Below, in pieces: positions 1-7,721 of a stretch of DNA of 32,546 bases. Below the pieces are notes generated by a model that made no database searches, had not been told where the DNA came from, and saw only the letters and a program-made list of their open reading frames with translations. Position 1 is the first letter of the stretch; each line of letters opens with the position of its first letter. The position numbers and the translations under genes were made by a program. This DNA is from an uncultured Ruaniaceae bacterium (GTDB taxonomy: Bacteria > Actinomycetota > Actinomycetes > Actinomycetales > Beutenbergiaceae), in assembly GCA_938004115.1 (NCBI GenBank), contig CALKWS010000213.1, positions 1 through 32,546 on the forward strand. The letters run 5' to 3'.

Positions 1-1
1 G

Positions 2-82
2 CCGCAGGAGGCTGGGCCGCGGGACGACGGGCCCGCGGCGGAACGCCCGGACGACACCACGACCGGAGGCCACGATGAGTGA
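2..82 (+). CDS. C-terminal end of a probable peptide ABC transporter permease (partial)
   Basis: An open frame enters from the left edge and stops at TGA 80-82, overlapping the ATG of the next gene by eight bases. The visible tail is hydrophilic and acidic (Asp, Glu, Gly, Pro rich), as expected for the cytoplasmic end of a DppC-like permease. The overlap is typical of translationally coupled ABC transporter operons. No domain is visible, so the identity is inferred only from the position in front of two peptide-transporter ATPases. The other two frames are also short here, so this could be non-coding. Confidence 0.35.
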   Translation, partial: PQEAGPRDDGPAAERPDDTTTGGHDE

Positions 83-1148
83 ACCGGCACGTCCGCTGCA
101 AGATCGGCAGGCCGTGAGGGCCGGCGGGGTCGACCCGGTGCTGGCCGTGCAGGACCTGCGCGTCTGGTACGGCACCGAGGCCGGCCCGGTGCGAGCCGTG
201 GACGGGGTGTCCTTCGACCTCTTCCCCGGTGAGACGCTCGGACTGGTCGGAGAGTCCGGCTCCGGGAAGACCACCCTGGGCCGCGGTGTGCTCGGGTTGC
301 TGCCCGATGCGGCCAGCGTGGACGGGGTGGTGCAGTACGACGGGCGGAACCTGGTCCGTGCCAAACCCAAGGAACTGCAGCGCCTGCGCGGACCGGACCT
401 GGGCATGATCTTCCAGGAACCGTTGACCCGGTTGAACCCGTTGCTGCGGGTCTCGGAGCACTTCGAAGAAGCCCTCCGCACCCACGAACCGAAGGCACCC
501 AGGACGGAGATCCGGGAGCGGGCGATCGAGACGCTGCGGGCGATGGGCATCCCGCCGACCCGGTACCGCGCCTACCCGCACGAGTTCTCCGGCGGCATGC
601 GCCAACGGATCATGATCGCCCTGGCCCTGGTGCTCCGGCCGTCGTTCATCGTCGCGGACGAGCCCACCACCGCACTGGACGTGCTGGTGGAGGCCCAGAT
701 CATCTCGATCCTGGCCGACCTGCGGCAGAACTTCGACACCTCCTTGCTGTTCATCACCCACAACCTGGGCATCGTGGCCGAGGCGTGCGACCGGGTGGCG
801 GTGATGTACGCCGGCAGGATCGTGGAACAAGGACCGGTGGCGGAGGTGTTCGCCAGCCCGCAGCACCCCTACACCCAGGCACTGCTGGGCTCCACGATCT
901 CGCTGAAGACCACGGGCCTGCAGTACATCCCCGGGGCGCCCCCGGATCTGATCACCCCGCCGGCCGGATGCCGGTTCCACCCACGCTGCCCCCACGCGAT
1001 GAGCGTGTGCGCCGAGCAGTTCCCCCGGCCCGTGTACACCGAACCCCAGGTGGTCGAATGCTGGTTGCACGGCCCGCGGGACCTCATCCCACCCGGGGGA
1101 ACCGAGCCCCTGCAACGAGAGGAGCTCAGCGTTGCCGACGAAGCCTGA
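75..1148 (+). CDS. Peptide ABC transporter ATP-binding protein, DppD/OppD type
   Basis: Cytoplasmic ATPase subunit expected to energise uptake of di- or oligopeptides through a membrane permease pair. It has 357 residues. Walker A is GESGSGKTT around residues 59-67, the ABC signature is FSGGMRQR, and Walker B with the catalytic Glu is VADEPTTALD. The C-terminal extension carries GCRFHPRCPHA, the mark of the oligopeptide/dipeptide ATPase subfamily. The ATG at 75 has a GGAGG about seven bases upstream and overlaps the end of the preceding frame. The next gene encodes the partner ATPase, and the two would form the heterodimer usual in Dpp/Opp systems. The substrate cannot be read from the sequence; nickel or other small ligands are possible in this family. 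Confidence 0.93.
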   Translation: MSEPARPLQDRQAVRAGGVDPVLAVQDLRVWYGTEAGPVRAVDGVSFDLFPGETLGLVGESGSGKTTLGRGVLGLLPDAASVDGVVQYDGRNLVRAKPKELQRLRGPDLGMIFQEPLTRLNPLLRVSEHFEEALRTHEPKAPRTEIRERAIETLRAMGIPPTRYRAYPHEFSGGMRQRIMIALALVLRPSFIVADEPTTALDVLVEAQIISILADLRQNFDTSLLFITHNLGIVAEACDRVAVMYAGRIVEQGPVAEVFASPQHPYTQALLGSTISLKTTGLQYIPGAPPDLITPPAGCRFHPRCPHAMSVCAEQFPRPVYTEPQVVECWLHGPRDLIPPGGTEPLQREELSVADEA

Positions 1149-2451
1149 CCATCCCACCGATGCGGCGTTGATGAGCATCGAGGACCTGCAGGTGCACTTC
1201 GACCTGCGGGGCAACGCCCTGGCGCGGCTACTGGGTAGCGGAGGGCGCAAGGTCAAAGCGGTCGACGGCGTCAACCTGACCCTGCGCCGTGGCGAGGTGC
1301 TCGGTCTGGTCGGGGAGTCGGGTAGTGGGAAGACGACGCTCGGGCGTGCGCTCCTGGGGCTGGTGGGGGCCACCGCGGGCCATATCCGGTACGGCGACAT
1401 GGACCTGGCGGGGATGCGGCAGGGGCAGTTGCGCACCCTGCGCCGCCGGCTGCAGATGGTGTTCCAGGACCCGCATGCGGCGCTGAACCCGACCATGGAC
1501 CTGCGCACCGCCATCGGGCATCCGCTGCGGATCCAGGGCCTGGTGAGCAGCCGCGAGGAGGAGGAAGCCCTCGTGGTGCAGGCGCTGGAGCGCACCGGGC
1601 TGGTGCCGGCCGAGCAGTTCCTGGACAAACTCCCCGGGGAGCTCTCCGGGGGCCAGAAGCAACGCGCGGTCATCGCCCGGGCGATCATCTGCGGCCCGGA
1701 ACTCCTGGTGGCCGACGAGCCGATCTCCATGCTGGACATGTCGGTGCGGAACAAGATCCTGCAACTGATGCTGGACCTGCGGGCGCAACTCGACCTGACC
1801 TACGTGTACATCACGCACGACCTGGCCACCGCGAAGTTCTTCTGCGACCGGGTGGCGATCATGTACTTGGGCCGGATCGTGGAGATCGGGCCCACCGAGG
1901 AGATCTTCGCCGACCCCAAACACCCCTACACCCGGTCTCTGCTGAAGGCGGTACCGGACCCGGACCCCTCCCGTAGGGTTCCCCGAGACCTTCCCCGCGG
2001 GGAGATCCCCGACGCCGCCGCCCCGCCGCACGGCTGCTCCTTCCACCCGCGGTGCCCGGCGGCGTTCGGCCCCTGCGGTTGGGAGGGCCGGGACCTGAGC
2101 GCGATGTTCGAGCGGCGCTGGCTGGAACGCGGGGACGAGGCCTACCAGGCCGAGCAGCCCCTGGTCGCCGCGGTGGACGACGCACCCCCGGGCCGCGAGG
2201 AGGTCTCGTTACCGGTGCCCGCGGGACATCGTGTGCAGGACGTGCATGATGTGCTCACCCGCGCCCGGGCCGAGGACCCGCAGGAACCACTGTGGCGGGG
2301 CGTGGCCGGCATCGAGGCGGGGACCGACGAGGTACGGGTGCGGTTCCATCCGGGGGAGGACCCGGCGCTCGGCCCCGCCGGCGGGGTCCAGGTGGCCTGT
2401 CACCTGCACGACCCGCGGTATGCCGCCGGCGCTCGCGACGACGAGTCCTGA
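1132..2451 (+). CDS. Peptide ABC transporter ATP-binding protein, DppF/OppF type, with C-terminal extension
   Basis: Second ATPase of the peptide transporter, 439 residues. Walker A is GESGSGKTT (Lys about 67), the signature is LSGGQKQRA, and Walker B is VADEPISMLD. The oligopeptide-ATPase tail motif GCSFHPRCPAA follows around residue 300. About 110 further residues come after that motif; they are acidic and Arg/Pro rich, with a segment ending in VACHLHDPR, and are longer than the usual DppF tail. I chose the TTG at 1132 because GAGAGGAG lies eight bases before it and the frame overlaps the previous gene by 17 bases. An ATG at 1171 is the alternative. Binding and hydrolysis residues are intact, so it should be active. 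It ends the operon as seen here. Confidence 0.92.
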   Translation: MPTKPDHPTDAALMSIEDLQVHFDLRGNALARLLGSGGRKVKAVDGVNLTLRRGEVLGLVGESGSGKTTLGRALLGLVGATAGHIRYGDMDLAGMRQGQLRTLRRRLQMVFQDPHAALNPTMDLRTAIGHPLRIQGLVSSREEEEALVVQALERTGLVPAEQFLDKLPGELSGGQKQRAVIARAIICGPELLVADEPISMLDMSVRNKILQLMLDLRAQLDLTYVYITHDLATAKFFCDRVAIMYLGRIVEIGPTEEIFADPKHPYTRSLLKAVPDPDPSRRVPRDLPRGEIPDAAAPPHGCSFHPRCPAAFGPCGWEGRDLSAMFERRWLERGDEAYQAEQPLVAAVDDAPPGREEVSLPVPAGHRVQDVHDVLTRARAEDPQEPLWRGVAGIEAGTDEVRVRFHPGEDPALGPAGGVQVACHLHDPRYAAGARDDES

Positions 2452-2485
2452 CGATCCAGGGACGTCACCGCGGCGACGATCCCGG

Positions 2486-2839
2486 TCAGATACCGCGTTG
2501 CGGACCGTCCTGGGTACCCACGCTCGTCACCGTGGTGAGCAGGAAGACCGAGTCCTCCAGCGCCCGCACCGCGTGACGCTCGTGTGTCAGCACCTGCAGG
2601 GTGCCCGCGGCGACCTCGGCGTCGGCGTCCTGGAGCGCGGTGATGATCACCTTGCCCACCAGCACCTGGATGCTGGCGGCGTCGGGGGAGTTGTGCTCGG
2701 CCAACTCGGCGCCCGCCCGCATCGCGATGATCGACTGGCGCAAGACCCCGTCACGCAGGATCAACTCCGCGCTCCGACCGTGTGCATCGGCGCGGGCGGT
2801 CCGCAAGTGGGCGGCGGTCAGGGTCTCCAAGTTGGCCAC
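2486..2839 (-). CDS. Small cupin-fold protein
   Basis: A 117-residue protein that looks like a single cupin barrel. It has alternating beta strands, a segment ITALQDADAEVAAGTLQVLTH matching the usual 'lower the load / sensible to attenuate' cupin pattern, and a C-terminal strand FLLTTV. The classical His-rich metal motif is poor, so metal binding is uncertain. The start is GTG 2839-2837 with AGGAGGC a few bases upstream, which is a strong ribosome binding site. It is transcribed away from the tryptophan dioxygenase gene and converges on the peptide transporter operon with only 34 bases between stops. Small cupins of this type are common in actinobacteria, generally without known function. No role in tryptophan breakdown can be claimed from position alone. 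Confidence 0.7.
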   Translation of the reverse strand: MANLETLTAAHLRTARADAHGRSAELILRDGVLRQSIIAMRAGAELAEHNSPDAASIQVLVGKVIITALQDADAEVAAGTLQVLTHERHAVRALEDSVFLLTTVTSVGTQDGPQRGI

Positions 2840-2920
2840 GATGCCTCCTGAGTACGACGGATACCGGTTCGCACGAGCCTACGCCCGCGCGAATTCGTTC
2901 CGCACCAGCGCCGGGAGTGC

Positions 2921-2926
2921 CAGGCT
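2921..2926 (+). promoter_or_regulatory. Candidate -10 element of the kynA-kynU unit
   Basis: CAGGCT lies six bases before the ATG at 2933, which would place transcription initiation at or next to the start codon. There is no ribosome binding site between them, so a leaderless mRNA fits. The best -35 match 17 bases upstream is TTCCGC, which is weak. Confidence 0.45.
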
Positions 2927-2932
2927 GGGACG

Positions 2933-4120
2933 ATGACGCATCACGCACAGCCCGAGCCCGCCCCGGATCATTCCGAGCCCGCCGCGGATCATTCCGAGCC
3001 CGTCCCGGGCCACTCCGAGCCCGCCCCGCAGTCCGGGGCGCTGTACTACTGGGACTACCTGGGTCTGGACAACCTGCTCAGCGCCCAACAACCGCGCAGC
3101 AACGTGGCGGGAAACAGCGCCCACGACGAGTTGCTGTTCATCATCGTGCACCAGGCCTACGAACTGTGGTTCAAACAGATCCTGCACGAACTGGATGACG
3201 TGGTGGCGATCATGAGCGCGGACCACATCCCGGAGAAGTCCATGGGGCAGGTGGCCGACCGGCTGGAGCGCATCGTGGCGATCCAGAGGCTGCTGGTGGA
3301 GCAGATCACCGTACTGGAGACGATGACCCCGCTGGACTTCCTCGACTTCCGGGACGCGCTGGTGCCGGCGTCGGGCTTCCAGAGCGTGCAGTTCCGGCTG
3401 ATCGAGAACCGGCTGGGACTGGACCCGCAACGGCGGTTGAAGATCCACGGGGCCCCCTACACCGCCGTGCTCTCACCGGAGCACGCCGAGATGCTGGCGG
3501 GCACCGAGCACACCTCGACCGTGCGCGAGGGTGTGGACCGCTGGTTGTCCCGGACCCCGTTCCTCCGATTCGGACGATTCGACTTCTGGGCGGCCTACGC
3601 CCGCGCCGTGGAGGACATGCTGGCCGGGGAACGCCACGCCATCGAGAACCTGGAGAGCCTCACTGCCGAGGGCCGCGCCGAACAACTCGCCGGCGTGGAC
3701 GAGACCGCGGCCTCCTTCCAGACCCTGTTCGACGCCGACCAGTACGCCCAGTTGCGCGACCGCGGCCAGCGGCAGTTCTCCCACCAGGCCTTCCTCGCCG
3801 CCCTGCTGATCAACCTGTACCGCGACGAGCCGCTGTTCCAGACCCCGTTCCGGCTGCTGACCGCACTGGTCGGGATCGACGAGGGGTTCACCACCTGGCG
3901 CCAGCGGCACGCGCTCATGGTGCACCGGATGATCGGGGCCAAGATCGGCACCGGCGGGACCTCCGGGCACGCGTACCTGACGGCCGCGGCGAACCGGCAC
4001 CGGGTGTTCTCCGACCTGTTCGACCTGCCCACCTACTTCGTGCCCCGCTCCGCCCTTCCCGAACTGCCCGACGAGGTGTCGGCCCAGTTGCGGTTCCGGT
4101 ACGAGGAGGACCGCCCGTGA
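2933..4120 (+). CDS. kynA: Tryptophan 2,3-dioxygenase
   Basis: Heme enzyme opening the indole ring of L-tryptophan to N-formylkynurenine, the first step of the kynurenine pathway. It has 395 residues. Family motifs are clear: YYWDYLGLDNLLSAQ near residue 38, HDELLFIIVHQAYELWFKQI after it, and near the C terminus RHALMVHRMIG followed by GTGGTSGHAYL, the conserved heme/substrate region. The first 35 residues are an added tail made of about seven-residue repeats containing HSEP (PDHSEPA, ADHSEPV, PGHSEPA), encoded by a 21-base tandem repeat and unlikely to be part of the fold. The stop overlaps the GTG of the kynureninase gene, so the two are a coupled operon. No formamidase gene is visible here; that step must be encoded elsewhere. 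Confidence 0.95.
   Translation: MTHHAQPEPAPDHSEPAADHSEPVPGHSEPAPQSGALYYWDYLGLDNLLSAQQPRSNVAGNSAHDELLFIIVHQAYELWFKQILHELDDVVAIMSADHIPEKSMGQVADRLERIVAIQRLLVEQITVLETMTPLDFLDFRDALVPASGFQSVQFRLIENRLGLDPQRRLKIHGAPYTAVLSPEHAEMLAGTEHTSTVREGVDRWLSRTPFLRFGRFDFWAAYARAVEDMLAGERHAIENLESLTAEGRAEQLAGVDETAASFQTLFDADQYAQLRDRGQRQFSHQAFLAALLINLYRDEPLFQTPFRLLTALVGIDEGFTTWRQRHALMVHRMIGAKIGTGGTSGHAYLTAAANRHRVFSDLFDLPTYFVPRSALPELPDEVSAQLRFRYEEDRP
2964..3026 (+). repeat. 21-base tandem repeat, three copies, inside the kynA N-terminal coding region
   Basis: Copies start at 2964, 2985 and 3006. The first two differ in their last three bases only; the third is more diverged. The period is seven codons and encodes the HSEP repeats at the N terminus of the dioxygenase. 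Such a tail can expand or contract without a frameshift. Confidence 0.85.
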
Positions 4121-5283
4121 TCGGTGGGCAGCCCAGCCTGGCCTCCCACTTCCGCGCCGCCCTGGACGGCGCCGGGCTGCACGTGGCCGCACACAGCCAC
4201 CACCCGTGGCCGGACGTGACCCGTGCCGCCCACCTGCGCGCGTGGGACCTGGCAGCCGCGGAACTGGACGACAAGTGGCACACCGTGCTGGACCAGGAGG
4301 TCCCACGGGCGCAGCGGTACGTCGCCCGGCTGCTGGAACTGGACGACCCCGGTACGGTCGCCTTCGCCCAGAACACCCACGACCTGCTGGTGCGGATCTG
4401 CTCCGACCTGCCGTCCCCGATGCGGGTGCTGACCACCGACGGGGAGTTCCACAGCGCCGCCCGGCAACTGGACCGGTGGGCCGAGGCCGGCCTCGCGCTG
4501 GTGGAACGCGTCCCGGTGGAACCGTTCGCCACATTCCCGGAGCGGTTCATCGCTGCCATGGGGCCCGAGCAGGACCTGGTGCTGTTCTCGCACGTGTTCT
4601 ACAACTCCGGGTACGTGGTGCCCGACGTGCCCGAGGTCGTGCAGCACGTGCCGGGTGAGCACACCTACGTCGTCGTCGACGGGTACCACGCGTTCATGGC
4701 TCTGCCCACCTCGCTCGCCCCGGTTCAGGACCGTGCCTTCTACCTGGCCGGCGGGTACAAGTACGCCATGGCCGGGGAGGGGGCCGCGTTCGCGGTCGCC
4801 CCACCGGGCTACGCGGCACGCCCGGTGCACACCGGGTGGTTCGCCTCGTTCGGGACGCTGTCCGACGGGCCCGCACAGCCCGGGGCAGTGCGCTACCGGA
4901 CCGACGGGAGCCGGCTGGCCGGCTCCACCTTCGACCCCAGCGGGCTTTTCCGGTTCAACGCCGTGCAGCAGTGGCTGGACGACCTGGGCGTGGGCGTGCC
5001 CGACATCCACGACCACGTCCGCGGGCTGCAGGCACGCTTCCTCGCGTCGGTCGACCAGCACGGCGGAGCGCTGACCGGTGCGGTCCTGCTCCCCGGGCCC
5101 GCACACCAGCGGGGGCACTTCCTGACCTACCGGACGGCGGATGCCGAACGCCTGGCAACGCAGTTGGCCGGACGCGGGGTGCGGGTGGATCACCGCGGGG
5201 ACCGGCTACGCCTCGGTTTCGGGGTGTACCACAGCACCTTCGACGTCGACCGCCTGGTGGAGATCCTCACCACGCTGAGTTGA
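4117..5283 (+). CDS. kynU: Kynureninase-like PLP enzyme
   Basis: Fold-type I PLP enzyme of the class V aminotransferase/kynureninase superfamily, 388 residues. It is expected to cleave kynurenine to anthranilate and alanine. The cofactor site is visible: Asp188 in VVDGYH (pyridine nitrogen) and Lys215 in GGYKYAMAGEG (Schiff base), close to the kynureninase pattern of YKYL then GPG. A histidine-rich start (AAHSHHPWPD) resembles the substrate-binding N terminus of the family. The start is GTG 4117, overlapping the kynA stop as GTGA. The placement directly after tryptophan dioxygenase supports kynureninase over a general aminotransferase. The C-terminal RLGFGVYHSTFDVDRL segment matches the conserved kynureninase end region. 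Without a hydroxylase gene nearby, the likely product is anthranilate. Confidence 0.8.
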   Translation: MIGGQPSLASHFRAALDGAGLHVAAHSHHPWPDVTRAAHLRAWDLAAAELDDKWHTVLDQEVPRAQRYVARLLELDDPGTVAFAQNTHDLLVRICSDLPSPMRVLTTDGEFHSAARQLDRWAEAGLALVERVPVEPFATFPERFIAAMGPEQDLVLFSHVFYNSGYVVPDVPEVVQHVPGEHTYVVVDGYHAFMALPTSLAPVQDRAFYLAGGYKYAMAGEGAAFAVAPPGYAARPVHTGWFASFGTLSDGPAQPGAVRYRTDGSRLAGSTFDPSGLFRFNAVQQWLDDLGVGVPDIHDHVRGLQARFLASVDQHGGALTGAVLLPGPAHQRGHFLTYRTADAERLATQLAGRGVRVDHRGDRLRLGFGVYHSTFDVDRLVEILTTLS

Positions 5284-5298
5284 GCGGCACCCGGGCGG

Positions 5299-5304
5299 TA
5301 CCAT
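5299..5304 (+). promoter_or_regulatory. Candidate -10 element of the RNase P RNA gene
   Basis: TACCAT lies seven bases before G5312, the first base of the P1 helix of the RNA. It starts only 16 bases after the kynU stop, so the upstream promoter elements overlap the end of kynU. No strong -35 is visible. Confidence 0.55.
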
Positions 5305-5311
5305 GGTGGGT

Positions 5312-5679
5312 GGATGAGCCGGCCAGGCGGTCGCGTCACGGAGCGATCCGTGCCGAGGAACGTCCGGACTCCGCAGGGCAGGATGGTGGGTAACGCCCAC
5401 CCGGGGTGACCCGCGGGCAAGTGCCACAGAAAGTAGACTGCCGCACCTCGGTGCGGTGAGGGTGAAAGGGTGGTGTAAGAGACCACCAGCACGCCGGGTG
5501 ACCGGCGTGGCTAGGTAAACCCCATCCGGAGCAAGGCCATACAGGAGACGTTCGAGGGTAGCCCGCCCGAGTCTCCGGGTAGGCCGCTGGAGGCCTGCGG
5601 CAACGCAGGTCCTAGATGGATGGCCGCCCCCGGGACGACAGTCCCGGCGACAGGATCCGGCGTATCGGCCGGCTCATCC
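5312..5679 (+). ncRNA. rnpB: RNase P RNA, bacterial class A
   Basis: Catalytic RNA that matures the 5' ends of tRNAs. The ends are set by a perfect 13-base P1 helix: 5312-5324 pairs with 5667-5679. In order, the conserved parts are the CR-I block around 5355-5380 (GAGGAACGTCCGGACTCC), GGTAACGCCCACCC, GTGCCACAGAAAGTAGACTG near 5424, the GGGTGAAAGGGTG / GTAAGAGACCACCAGC block near 5460-5490, the L15 tRNA-CCA binding loop GGTAAACCCC near 5514, and the distal AGATGGATGGCCGCC ... GACAGGATCCGG segment. About 368 bases is usual for an actinobacterial class A RNA. All protein frames across this stretch are spurious. The 3' end lies 11 bases from the stop of the convergent glucokinase gene. Confidence 0.97.
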
Positions 5680-5690
5680 GCCCCACAACC

Positions 5691-6482
5691 TCAGGCCGGG
5701 TCCGGCTCCGCCTCGGCGGCCATGATCGCCGCTCCGATGATGCCGGCCTTGTTCCGCAGAGCGGCGGGCACGACCGGTGCCCGGGTGCGCAGCAGCGGGA
5801 TGAACTTCTGGTGCTCCCGGCTCACGCCCCCGCCGAGCACGATCAGGTCCGGGGAGAACAGCAGCTCCACGTGCTCCAGGTACCGCTGCAGCCGGACCGC
5901 CCACTCCTCGTAGGTCCAGCCCATCTTGTCCTTCACCCCCGAGGACGCGATCTTCTCGGCGCTGTCGCCGTCCATGATCAGGTGGCCCAGCTCGGTGTTC
6001 GGCACCAGGGCACCGTTGTGCACCAGCGCGCTGCCGATGCCGGTGCCCAGGGTCAGCACCAGCACCACCCCGGGCACGTCCCGCGCGGCGCCGTACCGCA
6101 TCTCGGCGTACCCGGCGGCATCGGCGTCGTTGATGATGTGCGCCGCTCTGCCGGTGTGCTCCCGGACGACCGCGGCGAGGTCGGTGCCCACCCAGTCGGG
6201 GTGCATGTTCGCGGCGGTGGCGATCACGTGGTGGCGCACCACCCCCGGGAACGTGACGCCCAGCGGCACATCCTCCGGGAGGTCGAAATCGGCCACGATC
6301 CGGGCCAGGATCGCGCCGACGGCCGGGGGCGTGGACTCCGCGGGCGTGGGCAGCCGCACGCGCGGGGCGCTGAACTTTCCGGCGGTCAGGTCCACCGGGG
6401 CACCCTTGATGCCGGAGCCGCCGATGTCGATGCCGAAACCGATCTCGCGGTCGGTGCCCAGGGAGTGCGTCGAAGCGTTCAT
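5691..6482 (-). CDS. ppgK: Polyphosphate glucokinase
   Basis: ROK-family sugar kinase that phosphorylates glucose to glucose 6-phosphate using polyphosphate and, in most actinobacterial members, also ATP. It has 263 residues from the ATG at 6482. The N-terminal phosphate-binding loop is FGIDIGGSGIKG (residues 16-27); GVTFPGVV and HIINDADAAGYAEM follow, the latter carrying the catalytic Asp. The second phosphate motif is LTLGTGIGSALV. The C-terminal LIVLGGGVS is the usual adenosine-side loop. I prefer the ATG at 6482 over 6491 because GAAAAT sits seven bases before it, matching the leaderless pattern of its neighbours; neither start has a ribosome binding site. It is monocistronic and converges on rnpB. 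Confidence 0.92.
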   Translation of the reverse strand: MNASTHSLGTDREIGFGIDIGGSGIKGAPVDLTAGKFSAPRVRLPTPAESTPPAVGAILARIVADFDLPEDVPLGVTFPGVVRHHVIATAANMHPDWVGTDLAAVVREHTGRAAHIINDADAAGYAEMRYGAARDVPGVVLVLTLGTGIGSALVHNGALVPNTELGHLIMDGDSAEKIASSGVKDKMGWTYEEWAVRLQRYLEHVELLFSPDLIVLGGGVSREHQKFIPLLRTRAPVVPAALRNKAGIIGAAIMAAEAEPDPA

Positions 6483-6605
6483 ACCCGCCATTTTCGTTCA
6501 CAGCGCGACCCGGGGGACACCGCTCGCCCACATCGCCAGGGGCAAACGCTATCCACCAGGGGTGGACTCATGCCAGAATCTACTCTGCCACCAAGGAGGT
6601 TTCAC

Positions 6606-6830
6606 GTGCCGGAGCACGAACACGACCCTGCGGAACGCAAGTACTATTACAACGTCCGGACCGGGAAGGTCGAACAGGGTTACGTCAGCGGTGTCACGCA
6701 CCGGATGGGCCCGTACGACACGCCCGAGGAAGCGGCGCGTGCGTTGGAGACCGCCCGGGCGCGCAATCAGCAGTGGGAGGAAGAGGACGCCCGGGAACGT
6801 GCCTGGGCCGAAGGCGACGATGAAGACTGA
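6606..6830 (+). CDS. Small SPOR-like protein
   Basis: A 74-residue acidic protein beginning at GTG 6606, preceded by a full AAGGAGGT at 6593-6600. An in-frame ATG at 6570 lies upstream of this ribosome binding site and is rejected. The sequence has one small alpha/beta unit: YYYNVRTGKVEQG, then GPYDTPEEAARALETARAR, then a Trp/Glu/Asp-rich tail. This resembles the short actinobacterial proteins annotated as SPOR-domain or mis-annotated as methionine aminopeptidase. The GPY-turn plus helix matches a SPOR half-repeat, which in larger proteins binds denuded peptidoglycan. There is no signal peptide, so it should be cytoplasmic. Its stop overlaps the start of a cell-wall amidase gene by 11 bases, so the two are translationally coupled. 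Function is unknown. Confidence 0.85.
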   Translation: MPEHEHDPAERKYYYNVRTGKVEQGYVSGVTHRMGPYDTPEEAARALETARARNQQWEEEDARERAWAEGDDED

Positions 6831-7713
6831 CACCCTCGGCACGCCCGACCGGCGCCGATCCGTCCTGCGCCGTATGCTCACCGGCCTGGCCGCCACCGGC
6901 CTGGGCCTGGTCCTCGCGGTACCGGCCGCCTTCGCGGCGCCCGCCGCCGCGACCCCGGGAAGCAGCGGCACGACCGGGCCCGCAGGGCCGGGGTACGCGG
7001 CCCCGTTCACCGATGAGGACCGGCTGGAGCTGTCCCGGCACAGCAAGTGGTCCCGCCCGCTGCTCGGGCTCGTGATCGCACTGGATCCGGGCCACAACGG
7101 CGGCAACTTCCAGGACATGGCGCGGATCTCCGAGCGGATCTCCGACGGTCGCGGCGGCGCCACGGCGTGTGACTCACCCGGTACCTCGACGCACAACGGC
7201 TATCGGGAACACGAGTTCACGTTCGCCGTGGCCGAGTTGCTCACCGAGCAACTGGAGTACCTCGGCGCCACCGTGGTGTCCACCCGCGACGACGACGACG
7301 GGGTGGGCCCGTGCGAGGACGTTCGCGGCCGCTTCGCCGAGGACCATGACGTCGATGCGCTGCTCTCGCTGCATGCCATCAGCAGCCGGGACCCGGAGGA
7401 CACCGGGTTCATGGTGGTGGTGGCCGACCCGCCGCTGGCGCCGTCCCAGGAGGAATCGAGCCGGGACCTGGCCCGGGCGGTGGCCGACGCGATGCAAGCC
7501 GCCGGGTTCGAGTCCGACCCGGAGGCGGATGAAACGCTGCAGGGCCGGGAGGACCTCGCCTCGTTGAACTTCGCCCGGCGCCCGGCGGTGCGGGTGGAAC
7601 TGGGCCAGATGTACAACCGCACCGAGGCCGAACTGATGGAGTCCGAGGAAGGGCGGGTCGCGTACGCCGAGGCGTTGGCCGAGGGCGTGCTCAACTGGGC
7701 CGCGGCGCGATAG
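6820..7713 (+). CDS. Exported N-acetylmuramoyl-L-alanine amidase (Amidase_3)
   Basis: Zinc hydrolase that cuts the bond between N-acetylmuramic acid and the stem peptide in peptidoglycan, acting outside the membrane. It has 297 residues from the ATG at 6820. The N terminus is RRRSVLRRMLTGLAATG followed by a hydrophobic run ending in AFA before APAA near residue 40; the paired arginines would also suit Tat export. The catalytic domain starts around residue 84. Candidate metal ligands are His92 (DPGHNGG), Glu130 or Glu132 (YREHEF) and His185 (LSLHA), with catalytic Glu260 (VRVELGQMYN). These spacings resemble those of mycobacterial Rv3717. Long open frames further upstream cross rnpB and are not real. 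Single-domain, with no obvious cell-wall binding repeats. Confidence 0.9.
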   Translation: MKTDTLGTPDRRRSVLRRMLTGLAATGLGLVLAVPAAFAAPAAATPGSSGTTGPAGPGYAAPFTDEDRLELSRHSKWSRPLLGLVIALDPGHNGGNFQDMARISERISDGRGGATACDSPGTSTHNGYREHEFTFAVAELLTEQLEYLGATVVSTRDDDDGVGPCEDVRGRFAEDHDVDALLSLHAISSRDPEDTGFMVVVADPPLAPSQEESSRDLARAVADAMQAAGFESDPEADETLQGREDLASLNFARRPAVRVELGQMYNRTEAELMESEEGRVAYAEALAEGVLNWAAAR

Positions 7714-7721
7714 CCCGGACG

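Noticed and set aside
4033..5193. A 386-codon minus-strand frame opposite kynureninase
   Set aside because: Composition is Gly/Pro/His/Arg-rich antisense and the plus strand has PLP-enzyme motifs.
5616..7713. Very long plus-strand open frames running across rnpB and antisense to ppgK
   Set aside because: They arise from high-GC codon bias on the other strand. Only their ends (6606-6830 and 6820-7713) have a ribosome binding site or coupling and recognisable protein motifs.
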